Source of the DNA: Candidatus Rifleibacteriota bacterium
GTDB lineage: Bacteria > Riflebacteria > Ozemobacteria > Ozemobacterales > Ozemobacteraceae
NCBI GenBank assembly: GCA_029564115.1
Contig: JAKQQP010000208.1
Coordinates: 1 to 64,000 of the forward strand
DNA length: 64,000 nt
Direction: 5' to 3'
The notes under the pieces: generated by a model
The model's database searches: none
Told to the model about the DNA's origin: nothing
Seen by the model: only the letters and a program-made list of their open reading frames with translations
Shown: one piece after another, positions 8,501-16,515 of the stretch
Layout of the letters: each line of letters starts with the position of its first letter
How positions within the stretch are numbered: the first letter of the stretch is position 1
Translations under genes and position numbers: made by a program

Positions 8501-9478
8501 ATGAAAAATTTTGTTTTGACTTGTGGGCCCGCTTCTGAAGATGATCGTATGTTGCAGCTTATCGCCGGTTTGGCGACCGGTTTGCGGCTGAATATCGCTC
8601 ATCTGACCCGTGAACATCTCGTTGCCTGGCTCGATCGCCTGCAACGTCTGCGTGAAGCTGTCGGGCGCAATTTTCGCATCATTCTCGACCTGCAGGGCGC
8701 AAAGGTCAGAATCGGCAGATTCCCCGATACCAGAGCTCTGCCTGATAGAGTAGAGCTGTTTTATGGTGAGAATTCAGAGTGCATCGAACGAATTCCCGTG
8801 CCTAACAGCAGTGTTTTTGCGCAGACTTCACCGGGCGACCTGCTGCTGCTGAACGACAGACGTGTGGTGGTGAGGGTTACCGACAGAGCCGATGGTATTC
8901 TTCAGGGGCTTGTAGAACAGAACGGCCCGCTCAGCAGCGGTAAGGGGCTGAATTCGCCAGACAGAGTATTCGAAATGGCGAGGGTTACTGCTTCTGATGC
9001 TGCCGCCATTGAATTGAGCCGCAAAATCTGTGATCTGGATTATGCCGTTTCGTTTGTCGCAGACGGTCATGAAGAACAGCTTTTTAGGCCGCTAATCGGC
9101 GACAATCATCGCCTTATAGCCAAAATAGAACAGAGAGCAGCTTTCGACCATCTAAAAGCTATTTCCGGCCGTTTTGACGAGCTGTGGCTTTGCCGCGGCG
9201 ATCTTGGCTCTGAAGCCGGTCTTCGCAATCTTGGTGCCTGGCAGCAAAAATTTGTCGCAATGATTCCAACCCTCGATTGCCCGAGTCTGCTGGCCGGAGA
9301 AGTGCTCGGTTCGATGGTTTCAGCTTCCCAGCCTTCGCGGGCCGAAATAGTTCAGCTGTATGACGCCATGCACAGCGGCTTTTCCGGCCTGGTTCTTTCT
9401 GATGAAACTGCCTGCGGCACTCAGATTCCCGCTGTTGTCGAGTTTTTGCGTTTCTTTTTTGCCGATGCTGACGCTTGA
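8501..9478 (+). CDS. Pyruvate kinase-like barrel protein
   Basis: A 325-residue homologue of the catalytic part of pyruvate kinase: the A barrel with a small B-like insert, lacking the C-terminal allosteric domain of ordinary 470-residue enzymes. Recognisable pieces are LTCGPAS at the start, ILDLQGAKVRIG, the KIE motif in IAKIEQR, WLCRGDLGSEAG (canonical ARGDLG), SQPSRAEI (canonical PTRAE) and LSDETACG (canonical LSGETAxG). The NFSHG substrate motif is degraded to NIAHLT. It ends inside the next gene (14-base overlap with an AllH-like protein), so the two are translationally coupled. A pyruvate kinase activity is possible but unproven; a different phospho-enol or oxoacid substrate is equally likely. 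Confidence 0.75.
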   Translation: MKNFVLTCGPASEDDRMLQLIAGLATGLRLNIAHLTREHLVAWLDRLQRLREAVGRNFRIILDLQGAKVRIGRFPDTRALPDRVELFYGENSECIERIPVPNSSVFAQTSPGDLLLLNDRRVVVRVTDRADGILQGLVEQNGPLSSGKGLNSPDRVFEMARVTASDAAAIELSRKICDLDYAVSFVADGHEEQLFRPLIGDNHRLIAKIEQRAAFDHLKAISGRFDELWLCRGDLGSEAGLRNLGAWQQKFVAMIPTLDCPSLLAGEVLGSMVSASQPSRAEIVQLYDAMHSGFSGLVLSDETACGTQIPAVVEFLRFFFADADA

Positions 9479-10322
9479 TGGGCATATCGACCTGCCGTGG
9501 TTTGCACGTCGCCATGATTTTGCGCTGAACCTGGAAGATGGTGCTCGAATGCCGGTCAGCAATAAATATCAGAGCGGCTTCGACGCTGTTTTTGCCGGCA
9601 GAATTATCTTTTTTTCTTCTGAGGCGGCGGCCTTGCACCCGCTCGCGTTTCTGGTGCCGGCTTCAATTGTCGAAAATGTCGTCGAAGCCACGGCGGTCGA
9701 ATTTTGTGCCGGACGACTGTCATTCATGATTCGCGGGCAAGGGTCCGTGCAGCTCAAAGAAGCCGAGCCGATCGTTGTTGCCACAGATCTGCAGAACATC
9801 GACAAAGTTGCTGTCGCCAATAATCTGCAAACTCTGAAAAAAAATCTGCTGACATTTGGCAGAAAGTCGTTTGTCACAGATCTTCTTTTCAAAAGAGGCG
9901 ATGTTTTGCCAGAAATGGCGATGGTATTGCCTTTTCTCGACAAACCATGCAGCAATCTTGATCTGATGCTGCCTTTTGTCGGCATGGGCGAAGGCTTGAC
10001 TCCATCTTTTGATGATTTTCTCAGTGGTATGCTTCTTGTCGATCGCCTTACCGGCTTCAACCGACTGACCTGCAGCGATTTTTTTTGGGCCGCCGCTGCA
10101 AAACAGACTACAATTCAATCTTGCCAGCAACTCGAATTCGCTGCCATGGGCAAATTTTCATCGGCCTTTGAATGCTTTGTCAGCGATTTTCTCAGCCGCC
10201 CAATAAAAACAGGTGAAATTGTCAAAATGCTTAACTACGGCCATTCTTCCGGTACTGACATTCTTTGCGGCATCTGGCATTATCTGAACAATCTCGGCCA
10301 GACTGAATTATCGGAGGGGTAA
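9465..10322 (+). CDS. DUF2877 (AllH-like) protein
   Basis: A 285-residue protein of the DUF2877 family, recognised by GMGEGLTPSFDDFLSG and GHSSGTDILCGI. Family members near allantoin genes (AllH/YlbF) take part in oxamate/carbamoyl phosphate release. The open frame starts at 9360, but that would bury 119 bases in the previous gene; ATG at 9465 gives a 14-base overlap and a sensible N-terminus (MLTLDGHID). No other allantoin gene lies here, so the role may be different: the coupled neighbour is a pyruvate-kinase-like protein, suggesting a shared reaction involving a phosphorylated or carbamoylated small acid. Family assignment is confident, function is not. Confidence 0.72.
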   Translation: MLTLDGHIDLPWFARRHDFALNLEDGARMPVSNKYQSGFDAVFAGRIIFFSSEAAALHPLAFLVPASIVENVVEATAVEFCAGRLSFMIRGQGSVQLKEAEPIVVATDLQNIDKVAVANNLQTLKKNLLTFGRKSFVTDLLFKRGDVLPEMAMVLPFLDKPCSNLDLMLPFVGMGEGLTPSFDDFLSGMLLVDRLTGFNRLTCSDFFWAAAAKQTTIQSCQQLEFAAMGKFSSAFECFVSDFLSRPIKTGEIVKMLNYGHSSGTDILCGIWHYLNNLGQTELSEG

Positions 10323-10338
10323 ATTAATGCCGGGTTGT

Positions 10339-10347
10339 GGTAGAATT
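10339..10347 (+). promoter_or_regulatory. Possible extended -10 element upstream of the zinc-ribbon gene
   Basis: TG-G-TAGAAT 40 bases before the start codon at 10387, without a convincing -35 box. It would start a new transcript after the AllH-like gene. Confidence 0.3.
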
Positions 10348-10386
10348 AACTGGAATGCATGACAAACTTTTCAATTGAGGTGGCGA

Positions 10387-10998
10387 ATGTTCTGTCCGAT
10401 TTGTAAAGGCGAATTTCGTGAAGGTTTTACTGAATGTTCAGGTTGCCAGGTAAATCTGGTTGCTGATCTTGATAATATTACCGAAAAAATCAAGGGCGAG
10501 TTTCGGCTCTGCCACCATTGTGAGCGCGAATTTCATGATTTCGATATCGAGCATTGCCCCGGTTGTGGCCTGAAACTTGTGCGGGCTGTGCTGCATGATG
10601 ATACTTACGTTTTTCTCGAACAACCGGTTGAAGAATACGCCGAAGAAGAGCCTCAGGGTGCCTGCGAAGAATTTGAATACTTTGTCGATATCGCTGATGC
10701 CGATGCCGCAATAGTGCTTGAATCAGAAGACTTCGCCATGCTCGCCAAGGTGCAGGAAATCCTCAACACCGCCGAGATCAGCTTCTGCTTCAAACCAGCC
10801 CAGGAACGTGCCAGCAATCTTGGCAGTATTTTCGGCATGGGTGGCCCTCTTGAGCGCAGTTTTCCCATGGTTGTCGTGCGCAAACAGGACGAAGAAAAAG
10901 CTTTGCGCCTGATTGCCAATCACCCCGAACTCGACCTGTTCAGTGTGCCGGCTGAACTTCTCGATGGCGATGACGACCTCGAAGAAGAAGAATACTGA
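10387..10998 (+). CDS. Double zinc-ribbon protein with DUF2007-like C-terminal domain
   Basis: A 203-residue acidic cytosolic protein. Two zinc ribbons open it: C3/C6 with C17/C20 (CPICKGEF, CSGC) and a second CHHC with CPGC about 30 residues later. A Glu-rich linker leads to a domain beginning ADAAIVLESEDFAMLAKVQE and containing PMVVVRKQDEEKAL, the layout of DUF2007-type putative signal-transducing domains. It ends in another Glu/Asp-rich tail. The frame is open four codons further upstream, but ATG at 10387 with GAGGTGG before it is the better start. The role is unknown; protein-protein interaction is likely. Confidence 0.75.
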   Translation: MFCPICKGEFREGFTECSGCQVNLVADLDNITEKIKGEFRLCHHCEREFHDFDIEHCPGCGLKLVRAVLHDDTYVFLEQPVEEYAEEEPQGACEEFEYFVDIADADAAIVLESEDFAMLAKVQEILNTAEISFCFKPAQERASNLGSIFGMGGPLERSFPMVVVRKQDEEKALRLIANHPELDLFSVPAELLDGDDDLEEEEY

Positions 10999-11078
10999 AT
11001 CTGAATTATCAGGCTGGCGAATTTATTAAAAATGTATTACAATTTAACACTGGCTCTTTGTCATGTTTAAATCTATGT

Positions 11079-11170
11079 GTCATCGTGACGAAGCGGTATG
11101 CCGCAGGCATAAGCGAGCTCTCAGCTAATCTCTCCGCCAGTGGTATCAGTCTCAGAGCCGGGCTTGTTCC
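11079..11170 (-). repeat. Dispersed palindromic repeat, copy 1
   Basis: Positions 11087-11134 match the reverse complement of 39985-40032 at 46 of 48 bases, and weaker similarity continues to about 11170. The core holds a small hairpin TATGCC-GCA-GGCATA. It lies in the 212-base gap before the thioredoxin-like gene, otherwise without a gene. It resembles REP/MITE-like elements made of GACGAAGC and its complement. Confidence 0.75.
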
Positions 11171-11210
11171 TTGGGAATACTACTAACGCTAACTTGTGAG
11201 GTATTTTTGA

Positions 11211-11744
11211 ATGAATTCTAAAACCCTGTTTTTCAAGTCTTTAATCGGCTTGTTTCTGGTGCTTGTGATCGCTTCAGGCTCTTTTGCCGCCGAGAACGGC
11301 CAGGTAGTCGATGAATTTTTCCCAGAAGGGCTGGTCGATGCCGAACAGCGCTATGTAGATACCGCCAACCTGCATGGCAAAATTTTTGCCCTTTATTTTT
11401 CGGCCAGCTGGTGCCGTGGCTGCGCCGCTTTTTCTAGAATTCTCGTGCCTTTTCGTGATCGCCACCATGAAAACTTCGAAGTTGTCATGCTTGGCTTTGA
11501 CAACAGTGCCGAAGACATGTTCGCCTATATGAAGAACTATTCGATGCTGTGGCCGGCTGTAGCCTGGGAAAGCCCGATCCGCACAGCTTTGAAAGAAAAG
11601 TTTGCCGTTTCCGAAATTCCCAAACTGATAGTCGTGGCTCCGAACGGCCAGGTTATTACCACCGATGGCTATAAGCAGATCGAGCATATGGGCGATGCAG
11701 CCCTGGATAACTGGCTTAAAGTGTCGGGCTTGCCGGCAAAATAA
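11211..11744 (+). CDS. Exported thioredoxin-like (TlpA/nucleoredoxin-type) protein
   Basis: A 177-residue secreted or periplasmic redox protein. A signal peptide (hydrophobic residues about 9-24, ending SFAAEN) precedes a thioredoxin fold with the active site SASWCRGCAAF (Cys-Arg-Gly-Cys) and the cis-proline loop SEIPKLIVV. The combination YFSASWC and GFDNSAEDMFAYM is typical of the tryparedoxin/nucleoredoxin-like group. It probably reduces or exchanges disulfides outside the cytoplasm. ATG at 11211 has GAGG upstream. It is followed after 5 bases by a membrane protein of unknown function. Confidence 0.82.
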   Translation: MNSKTLFFKSLIGLFLVLVIASGSFAAENGQVVDEFFPEGLVDAEQRYVDTANLHGKIFALYFSASWCRGCAAFSRILVPFRDRHHENFEVVMLGFDNSAEDMFAYMKNYSMLWPAVAWESPIRTALKEKFAVSEIPKLIVVAPNGQVITTDGYKQIEHMGDAALDNWLKVSGLPAK

Positions 11745-11749
11745 GGCTG

Positions 11750-12433
11750 ATGCAGCAGATTGCCTCTTCTTCGGCGCCCGTTTCTCTAAGGTATAAAACG
11801 GTTTTTGAAAAGTTTCTATTTCCGGCAGCCTTTATTGCGCTGCTGGGTTTTATTTTGTCGCTGGTAAATGTTTTGTGGGTGAGCGGCTACCTTGGCTCTT
11901 TTGGCCGTTTAAGTCTGCTTATATCGTTTCTCTGTCTGATTTCCTGCATTTTATTGATGCTCGGGTTCAGCAGCGATTATGAATTTGATACCGAAAACCG
12001 AATTGTCTGGCTTAAAATCAAATTATTTAACCGGGCAAAGCGACTGAAGATCGCGGTTTTCGACGAAATAGGCGCTTTTTTTGTGACTGGTATTCAGAAC
12101 CGGGCCAGAGTCCATATCTGGTGGACTTACAAAGTGATAATGCTCTTGAAATCAGGCAAAATGCTGCCCGTCTCGGATGCCGCAGAAAAATCAGTTTTTG
12201 CTGCAAACCGCCTGGCAGAAAGACTGGCCGGAAAAACCGCAAGTCTGGTTTTCCCGGCCGGGTCAGAAAAAAGGGCGCACGTTGCAATTGCCGGCAATCA
12301 GCCTATTATCGAGTTTCGCGATTGGAATTTTGCCGATTTTATCGCAGAGTTCTGGCTCGATACACTTTTATCGCTGTTATTCTTTGCGGCAATTGTTTTG
12401 TTTATTGTTGCCATGGTGGTGCAACTCAGCTGA
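11750..12433 (+). CDS. Membrane protein of unknown function
   Basis: I do not recognise this 227-residue protein. It has two hydrophobic helices near the N-terminus (about 25-48 and 55-75), a soluble middle part with a YKVIMLLKSGKMLPV stretch like a PH-type or YcxB-like beta domain, and one C-terminal helix (about 203-225). It begins 5 bases after the thioredoxin-like gene and is probably cotranscribed. It converges with the EF-hand gene on the opposite strand, 37 bases away. A role beside the redox protein cannot be inferred from the sequence. Confidence 0.65.
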   Translation: MQQIASSSAPVSLRYKTVFEKFLFPAAFIALLGFILSLVNVLWVSGYLGSFGRLSLLISFLCLISCILLMLGFSSDYEFDTENRIVWLKIKLFNRAKRLKIAVFDEIGAFFVTGIQNRARVHIWWTYKVIMLLKSGKMLPVSDAAEKSVFAANRLAERLAGKTASLVFPAGSEKRAHVAIAGNQPIIEFRDWNFADFIAEFWLDTLLSLLFFAAIVLFIVAMVVQLS

Positions 12434-12470
12434 CAGCCACAAAATACCTGCGCGATCGTCGCATTATTCA

Positions 12471-13529
12471 TTACAGTTGCCGGTAACCGAGCAAAACATC
12501 TGCAAGTTGGCCTGTTGAACCATCTTCTCGCTCAAAGCTGCCGTTCAATATCAGAGAATTCCCATTTATATTCTGGTCGGTATGCACGAAATTCAGATTC
12601 AGAGCTTTAATGCCGAGTTCTGCCAGAGTGTGAAACTCGTTTTTGCTCATTTTTCCGTCGCCGTTCAGATCACGATACAGCTTGAGTGCCTTGAAGATCG
12701 GGTCGAGTATGGTGATTCTGCCATCACTGTTGGCGTCATATTTGCCAAGCTCAGCAAAGCCATGTACCGCGCCGTTCTGATCGCCGAACAGTTCGCTGCC
12801 GTCATCGATGACGCCGTTGCCGTTGCGGTCGTAGGTGAGCAAAGCGGTGTTGCCTTTTACCCAGGCGGTGCTGTCGAGTTTGCCATCGGCAGTCACATCG
12901 AAAATGGCGCCTTTGCCCGCTTCGGTGAGCTGAATACCTTCGCCGCTCAGGTCGAGAACCAGCGGATCGACCTTTTTAATGCCCAGTTCTTCGAGTGAAA
13001 CCCCGATACGGCCTTCTTCGGTGGTAGTTTTTTCAAACCTCAGACTCAGTTCCAGTGAGTTGCGTCTTGCCAGCCTGGCAGACATTTCTTCAGTTGTGAG
13101 AGCCTGACTCGGTGCCGGCTGAATCTCGCCGGAAGCGTCATTTTCGGCCGGAGCAGCTTTGGCTTCACCGAGAAGCTTTTCCATTCGGCCCTTCAGCGAC
13201 TGGTATTCTGCATCATCTTTGCTGATCATTCGCAGAATGAGGTCGAGGTCGCGTTGAATTTTCGGGTCTGAGCTGACGCCTTCTTTTGCAGATTCGCTGT
13301 CTACTGTCAGTTTGACGTTGAGCTCAGCCTTGACTGTAGTCTGCCGTTTGAACTGGGTGATTGTCTGGCGCATCTGGTTCATCGGCGACAGTTCCAGCAG
13401 ATCTTTTTCGATGCCGGAACGCGATCTGGGCGGCGCAGTCTTCTCTTTGCCGAACAGGGCATCGACTGCCTGAGAAAACCTGCTGGCACGCATGAAACGT
13501 TGCGATAAAATTGACGCGGCAATAGCCAT
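12471..13529 (-). CDS. EF-hand-containing protein of unknown function
   Basis: A 352-residue protein with calcium-binding-type loops in its C-terminal half: DRNGNGVIDDGSE, DANSDGRITILD and DLNGDGKMSKNE, each with the DxNxDG spacing of EF hands or dockerins. Between and before them is LVLDLSGEGIQLTE / FDVTADGKLDS, a pattern seen in bacterial proteins annotated as calcium-binding or RTX-associated. The N-terminal half is Lys/Glu/Gln-rich and probably helical. No signal peptide is evident despite an Ala-rich start (MAIAASILSQRFMRASRF). A strong AAGGAGGAG lies just before ATG 13529. It diverges from the Nqr-like operon. Calcium binding is a fair inference; function unknown. Confidence 0.75.
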   Translation of the reverse strand: MAIAASILSQRFMRASRFSQAVDALFGKEKTAPPRSRSGIEKDLLELSPMNQMRQTITQFKRQTTVKAELNVKLTVDSESAKEGVSSDPKIQRDLDLILRMISKDDAEYQSLKGRMEKLLGEAKAAPAENDASGEIQPAPSQALTTEEMSARLARRNSLELSLRFEKTTTEEGRIGVSLEELGIKKVDPLVLDLSGEGIQLTEAGKGAIFDVTADGKLDSTAWVKGNTALLTYDRNGNGVIDDGSELFGDQNGAVHGFAELGKYDANSDGRITILDPIFKALKLYRDLNGDGKMSKNEFHTLAELGIKALNLNFVHTDQNINGNSLILNGSFEREDGSTGQLADVLLGYRQL

Positions 13530-13689
13530 TGTTTACTCCTCCTTGAGTAATTTGACACATCCTTATGTCTCGGGAAAAAACACTTCCCCCTATTTATATC
13601 GGCACGCCCCCCCTGAAAAGTTTAGAGCAAAATTAAAAATGTATAAAAATCATACAGGTTGCGATTTGTGGCATAATTCCCTGCGTGGC

Positions 13690-13718
13690 TTGACGGGCAG
13701 GAGTTAATAATTTATGCT
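13690..13718 (+). promoter_or_regulatory. Sigma-70-type promoter for the Nqr-like operon
   Basis: TTGACG (13690-13695), 17-base spacer, TATGCT (13713-13718). The transcript would start near 13725, about 43 bases before the first ATG. GGGAG precedes ATG 13768. Confidence 0.55.
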
Positions 13719-13767
13719 CAAAGCGCGGCATCGGCAGTGAGCCGCTATTTACAAGTCCGGGAGAACC

Positions 13768-14727
13768 ATGCAGCAGAATTCTGAACGGTCACACATCTTG
13801 CAGCATCCTGATAAAGGCGATTTGTTGCTATTGCTGTTCGTTATTCCCCTGTATTTTTTCGTCTGGGGAAGGTTCGGGCAAAAGTTCGCTGCCGGCGCCC
13901 TGCTGAGCCTGGCCACCGGTGTCGCCTGCTGGTTGTTCAGGCTCGTTTTGAAGCCCGCCGCATCTGAAACGATGCCCGTTGAGACGCGATTCGGCTGGCA
14001 TCTGTTTTTTCTTTTTCCGCTGTTTTGCCCGCTTGCCCTGTCTTTATGGCTGATCCCGCCAATTCTGGTGATTGCATATCTGATTTCTTTTACCTGTTTT
14101 GGTGGCTGCGGGCGTCACATATTCAACCCGGTGGCTGTTGCCGTCGTATTTATGATTGTCGGTTATGCTCATACGGCGAGCCTCCACCCGGTCAGACCTT
14201 TGTCGGGGGCTTTCGAAGGTTTCAGAATCTGGAGCGCTGGTCTGCCCACAGCTCGACCGGCCTGGAAACTTTATGAAGAAGTCCCGTTGTCATCTGTTTT
14301 TTCCGCCTCATATAGTGGTTTGCTGCCGAATTTCCCTGGTTCTGCTTTTGGTCTGCCGCTTCTGCTAGCTTCAGCGATTCTGGCTTTGTTGGCGAATCGT
14401 CGCCCACTGTGGTGGTTAAGCGTTTTTATGGGGGTTCAGATTTTTACCCTCTATTGCAGTTCGCCGCAAACTCTTGATGTTTCGCCCTGGCACCCGTTAT
14501 TACTTGGAGTTGTGCCTGCGATTATGCTGATCGCTGTCGCCGACGCCGATTCTCTGCCGCGCAGCTGGGGCGGGCAAGTGCTTTGCGGGCTTTTTTCTGC
14601 CGCCTTTGCAGTTTTATTCATTTTCAGATCTGATAACCTTCTGGGGCCGATTTTTAGTCTGTTGCTGGCGCAGGTGCTGTCACCGCTTGTCATCGATCTG
14701 ATTTTACGGCGTGGTGACCGACAATGA
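13768..14727 (+). CDS. nqrB: NqrB/RnfD family membrane subunit lacking the flavin-attachment Thr
   Basis: A 319-residue polytopic membrane protein with about ten hydrophobic helices, homologous to NqrB/RnfD of ion-translocating NADH:quinone or ferredoxin:NAD complexes. The family signature appears as CFGGCGRHIFNPVAVAVVF. Downstream, where relatives carry SGATPL with FMN covalently bound to Thr, this protein reads SGAF (residues 146-149), so the flavin link appears lost. It is shorter than typical NqrB (about 410) and nearer to RnfD in length. It is first in a run of five overlapping genes ending with NqrF, and no nqrA precedes it: the upstream gene is a divergent EF-hand protein. See the finding on the whole cluster. 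Confidence 0.85.
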   Translation: MQQNSERSHILQHPDKGDLLLLLFVIPLYFFVWGRFGQKFAAGALLSLATGVACWLFRLVLKPAASETMPVETRFGWHLFFLFPLFCPLALSLWLIPPILVIAYLISFTCFGGCGRHIFNPVAVAVVFMIVGYAHTASLHPVRPLSGAFEGFRIWSAGLPTARPAWKLYEEVPLSSVFSASYSGLLPNFPGSAFGLPLLLASAILALLANRRPLWWLSVFMGVQIFTLYCSSPQTLDVSPWHPLLLGVVPAIMLIAVADADSLPRSWGGQVLCGLFSAAFAVLFIFRSDNLLGPIFSLLLAQVLSPLVIDLILRRGDRQ

Positions 14728-15308
14728 ACATTGACGGTCAGACAAAAAACGCCATTCGCTTTATGCTGCTGCTGGCCAGTTTTTGCTCTCTGGTTTTGCT
14801 GTTTACCAGAGCTGCGATTGGTGAACGTGCTGAACTGAGCCTGCGTTCTGTCGATGCCATTCTTCAGATCGTTGGCACTGAAATTCTGCCGGTTGAGGAG
14901 CAGTTGTTAGGCATTTTCAATACGATGTTTATCAAACGCAGTGGCGGGCGTGTCAAATTCTGGCAGGGCTCGAGCAGGCCTGATATTTGGGCCTGTGAAG
15001 CGACGGGTAACGGTATGTGGGCCGAGATTACACTTGTTTTTGTTTTCGACGCCTCACAGAGAAAACTTCTGGGAATGCGCGTCGTCGAGCAGAATGAAAC
15101 CCCCGGTCTGGGCGGCCAGATCTGCGAAGAAGTTTTTTATGACCAGTTTGAAGGGCTGAATGCATCTGAAGGTCTTAAAATGGCGACGGCCCGGGTTATC
15201 GATAATCAGTTCGATGCCGTGACCGGTGCCACCATCAGTTCCAGGGCGGTTGAAACTATTATGAATAAGGCGTTACAGGCGTTGCGGCAGCTCAGGAGTC
15301 TGTCATGA
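14724..15308 (+). CDS. nqrC: NqrC/RnfG-like periplasmic FMN-binding subunit
   Basis: A 194-residue protein with one N-terminal membrane helix and a periplasmic FMN-binding domain. GMRVVEQNETPGLGGQI is the classic family stretch, and DAVTGATISSRAVE (Thr about 170) keeps the Thr that takes covalent FMN. The start overlaps the B subunit by 4 bases (ATGA). In Na+-NQR this subunit receives electrons on the outer side of the membrane; here it would be the natural donor to the octaheme cytochrome encoded at the end of the operon, which is an inference from gene order. Confidence 0.88.
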   Translation: MNIDGQTKNAIRFMLLLASFCSLVLLFTRAAIGERAELSLRSVDAILQIVGTEILPVEEQLLGIFNTMFIKRSGGRVKFWQGSSRPDIWACEATGNGMWAEITLVFVFDASQRKLLGMRVVEQNETPGLGGQICEEVFYDQFEGLNASEGLKMATARVIDNQFDAVTGATISSRAVETIMNKALQALRQLRSLS

Positions 15309-15907
15309 ACTACCTGAAAATTTTCTGGCAGGGGCTGATGCCGGCAAACCCAGTTTTAGTGCTTGCTTTGGGCTTATGCTCGACTCTTGCGGTAACTATG
15401 CGCGTCGAAAATGCTTTTTTTATGGCGATAATGGTTGGTATAACCACTGTGTTCAGCTCAGTGACCGTTTCTTTACTGCGTTATCGCATTCCTTTCAGAT
15501 TCAGGCTCCTGTCTTATATGTTGATCATAGTTACTGCCGTGATTTCTGTAGAGCAGTTGCTGCGGGCCTGGTTTCCCGATATGGCACGGGCTCTTGGGCC
15601 ATATGTGGGGCTGATTGTTACCAACTGTGTCGTTATGGGCCGCCTCGAAGCCTTTGCCGTAGCGCACCGGCCTGCTGAAGCATTTTTCGATGCCCTGGGC
15701 GTTGCCGGTGGTTATACTGCCGTTTTGTTGGGTATTGCCGGTGTCAGAGAACTTCTGGGTAATGGCACTCTCTGGGGTTTGAGTGTGATGCCAGAATTTT
15801 ATATTCCCTGTCGGGTCTTTAATTCACCTCCAGGGGCTTTTCTGGTTTTTGCCGCTCTTCTTTATGCGGTTAATCGCCTGCGGGCCTCTGCCGGGAGGGA
15901 CAGCTGA
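15305..15907 (+). CDS. nqrD: NqrD/RnfE family membrane subunit
   Basis: A 200-residue protein with six membrane helices, homologous to NqrD/RnfE. Family features include the opening GLMPANPVLVLALGLCSTLAVT, the central IVTNCVVMGRLEAFA and GIAGVRELLGNGTLWG. With NqrE it forms the intramembrane pair that holds an iron-sulfur cluster at the pseudo-twofold axis; the Cys in CSTLAVT and NCVVMGR are the expected ligands. It overlaps the genes on both sides by 1-4 bases, so translation is coupled. Confidence 0.92.
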   Translation: MNYLKIFWQGLMPANPVLVLALGLCSTLAVTMRVENAFFMAIMVGITTVFSSVTVSLLRYRIPFRFRLLSYMLIIVTAVISVEQLLRAWFPDMARALGPYVGLIVTNCVVMGRLEAFAVAHRPAEAFFDALGVAGGYTAVLLGIAGVRELLGNGTLWGLSVMPEFYIPCRVFNSPPGAFLVFAALLYAVNRLRASAGRDS

Positions 15908-16515
15908 TGCTCGACGCGGTGATTAATCTGCCTTTGCTGGGTTTGCTTCTCACAGCGGCCATTTCAGAAAATATTGCTCTTTACTATTTTCTTGGTATAT
16001 GCCCCCTTATCTCTGTTTCTTCTGACTTGCGGGCAGCAGCACAAATGGGTATTACCGTCAGTCTGGTCATGGTGATCACGGTCGCTGCCGACTATGCCAT
16101 ATTTTATCTGCTGCTCAAACCTATGAACCTTGAATACCTGCAGCTTCTCTTTTTTATTCTAACTATCGCAGCTGTTACTCAGCTGCTTGAAGAATTTCTT
16201 GATCGGTTTTTCCCGGCGGTGCATGCTGCTTTTGGTATTTTTTTGCCGTTGATCGCGGTTAATTGCGCCATACTTGGCGTTTCGATGTTCGCAATTCTGC
16301 GTGAATACGATCTGGTGAGATCGATGGTTTACGCTGCCGGCAGCGGTCTGGGCTGGCTGCTGGTAATCTCGCTGCTGGCTTCCCTGCGGCGTCGCATTGA
16401 CTTTCAGGCGGTTTCCCCGCACCTTGGGCAGACCGGTATCACTATGATACTCGCTGCGGTCATTGCCATGGCCTTTACTGGGCTGACAGAACTGACTGGC
16501 ACAGGAGGGCTCTGA
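15907..16515 (+). CDS. nqrE: NqrE/RnfA family membrane subunit
   Basis: A 202-residue six-helix membrane protein, the partner of NqrD. Marker stretches are ISENIALYYFLGICP, FLPLIAVNCAILGVSMFA and GLGWLLVISLLASLRRR. The Cys in GICP and in VNCAILG are the conserved cluster ligands of the family. It overlaps nqrD by one base and nqrF by one base. Confidence 0.92.
   Translation: MLDAVINLPLLGLLLTAAISENIALYYFLGICPLISVSSDLRAAAQMGITVSLVMVITVAADYAIFYLLLKPMNLEYLQLLFFILTIAAVTQLLEEFLDRFFPAVHAAFGIFLPLIAVNCAILGVSMFAILREYDLVRSMVYAAGSGLGWLLVISLLASLRRRIDFQAVSPHLGQTGITMILAAVIAMAFTGLTELTGTGGL

Noticed and set aside
13714..13740. An 8-codon reading frame with AGGAG upstream, ahead of the Nqr-like operon.
   Set aside because: It overlaps the predicted -10 box, so it would not be transcribed from that promoter; chance is likely.
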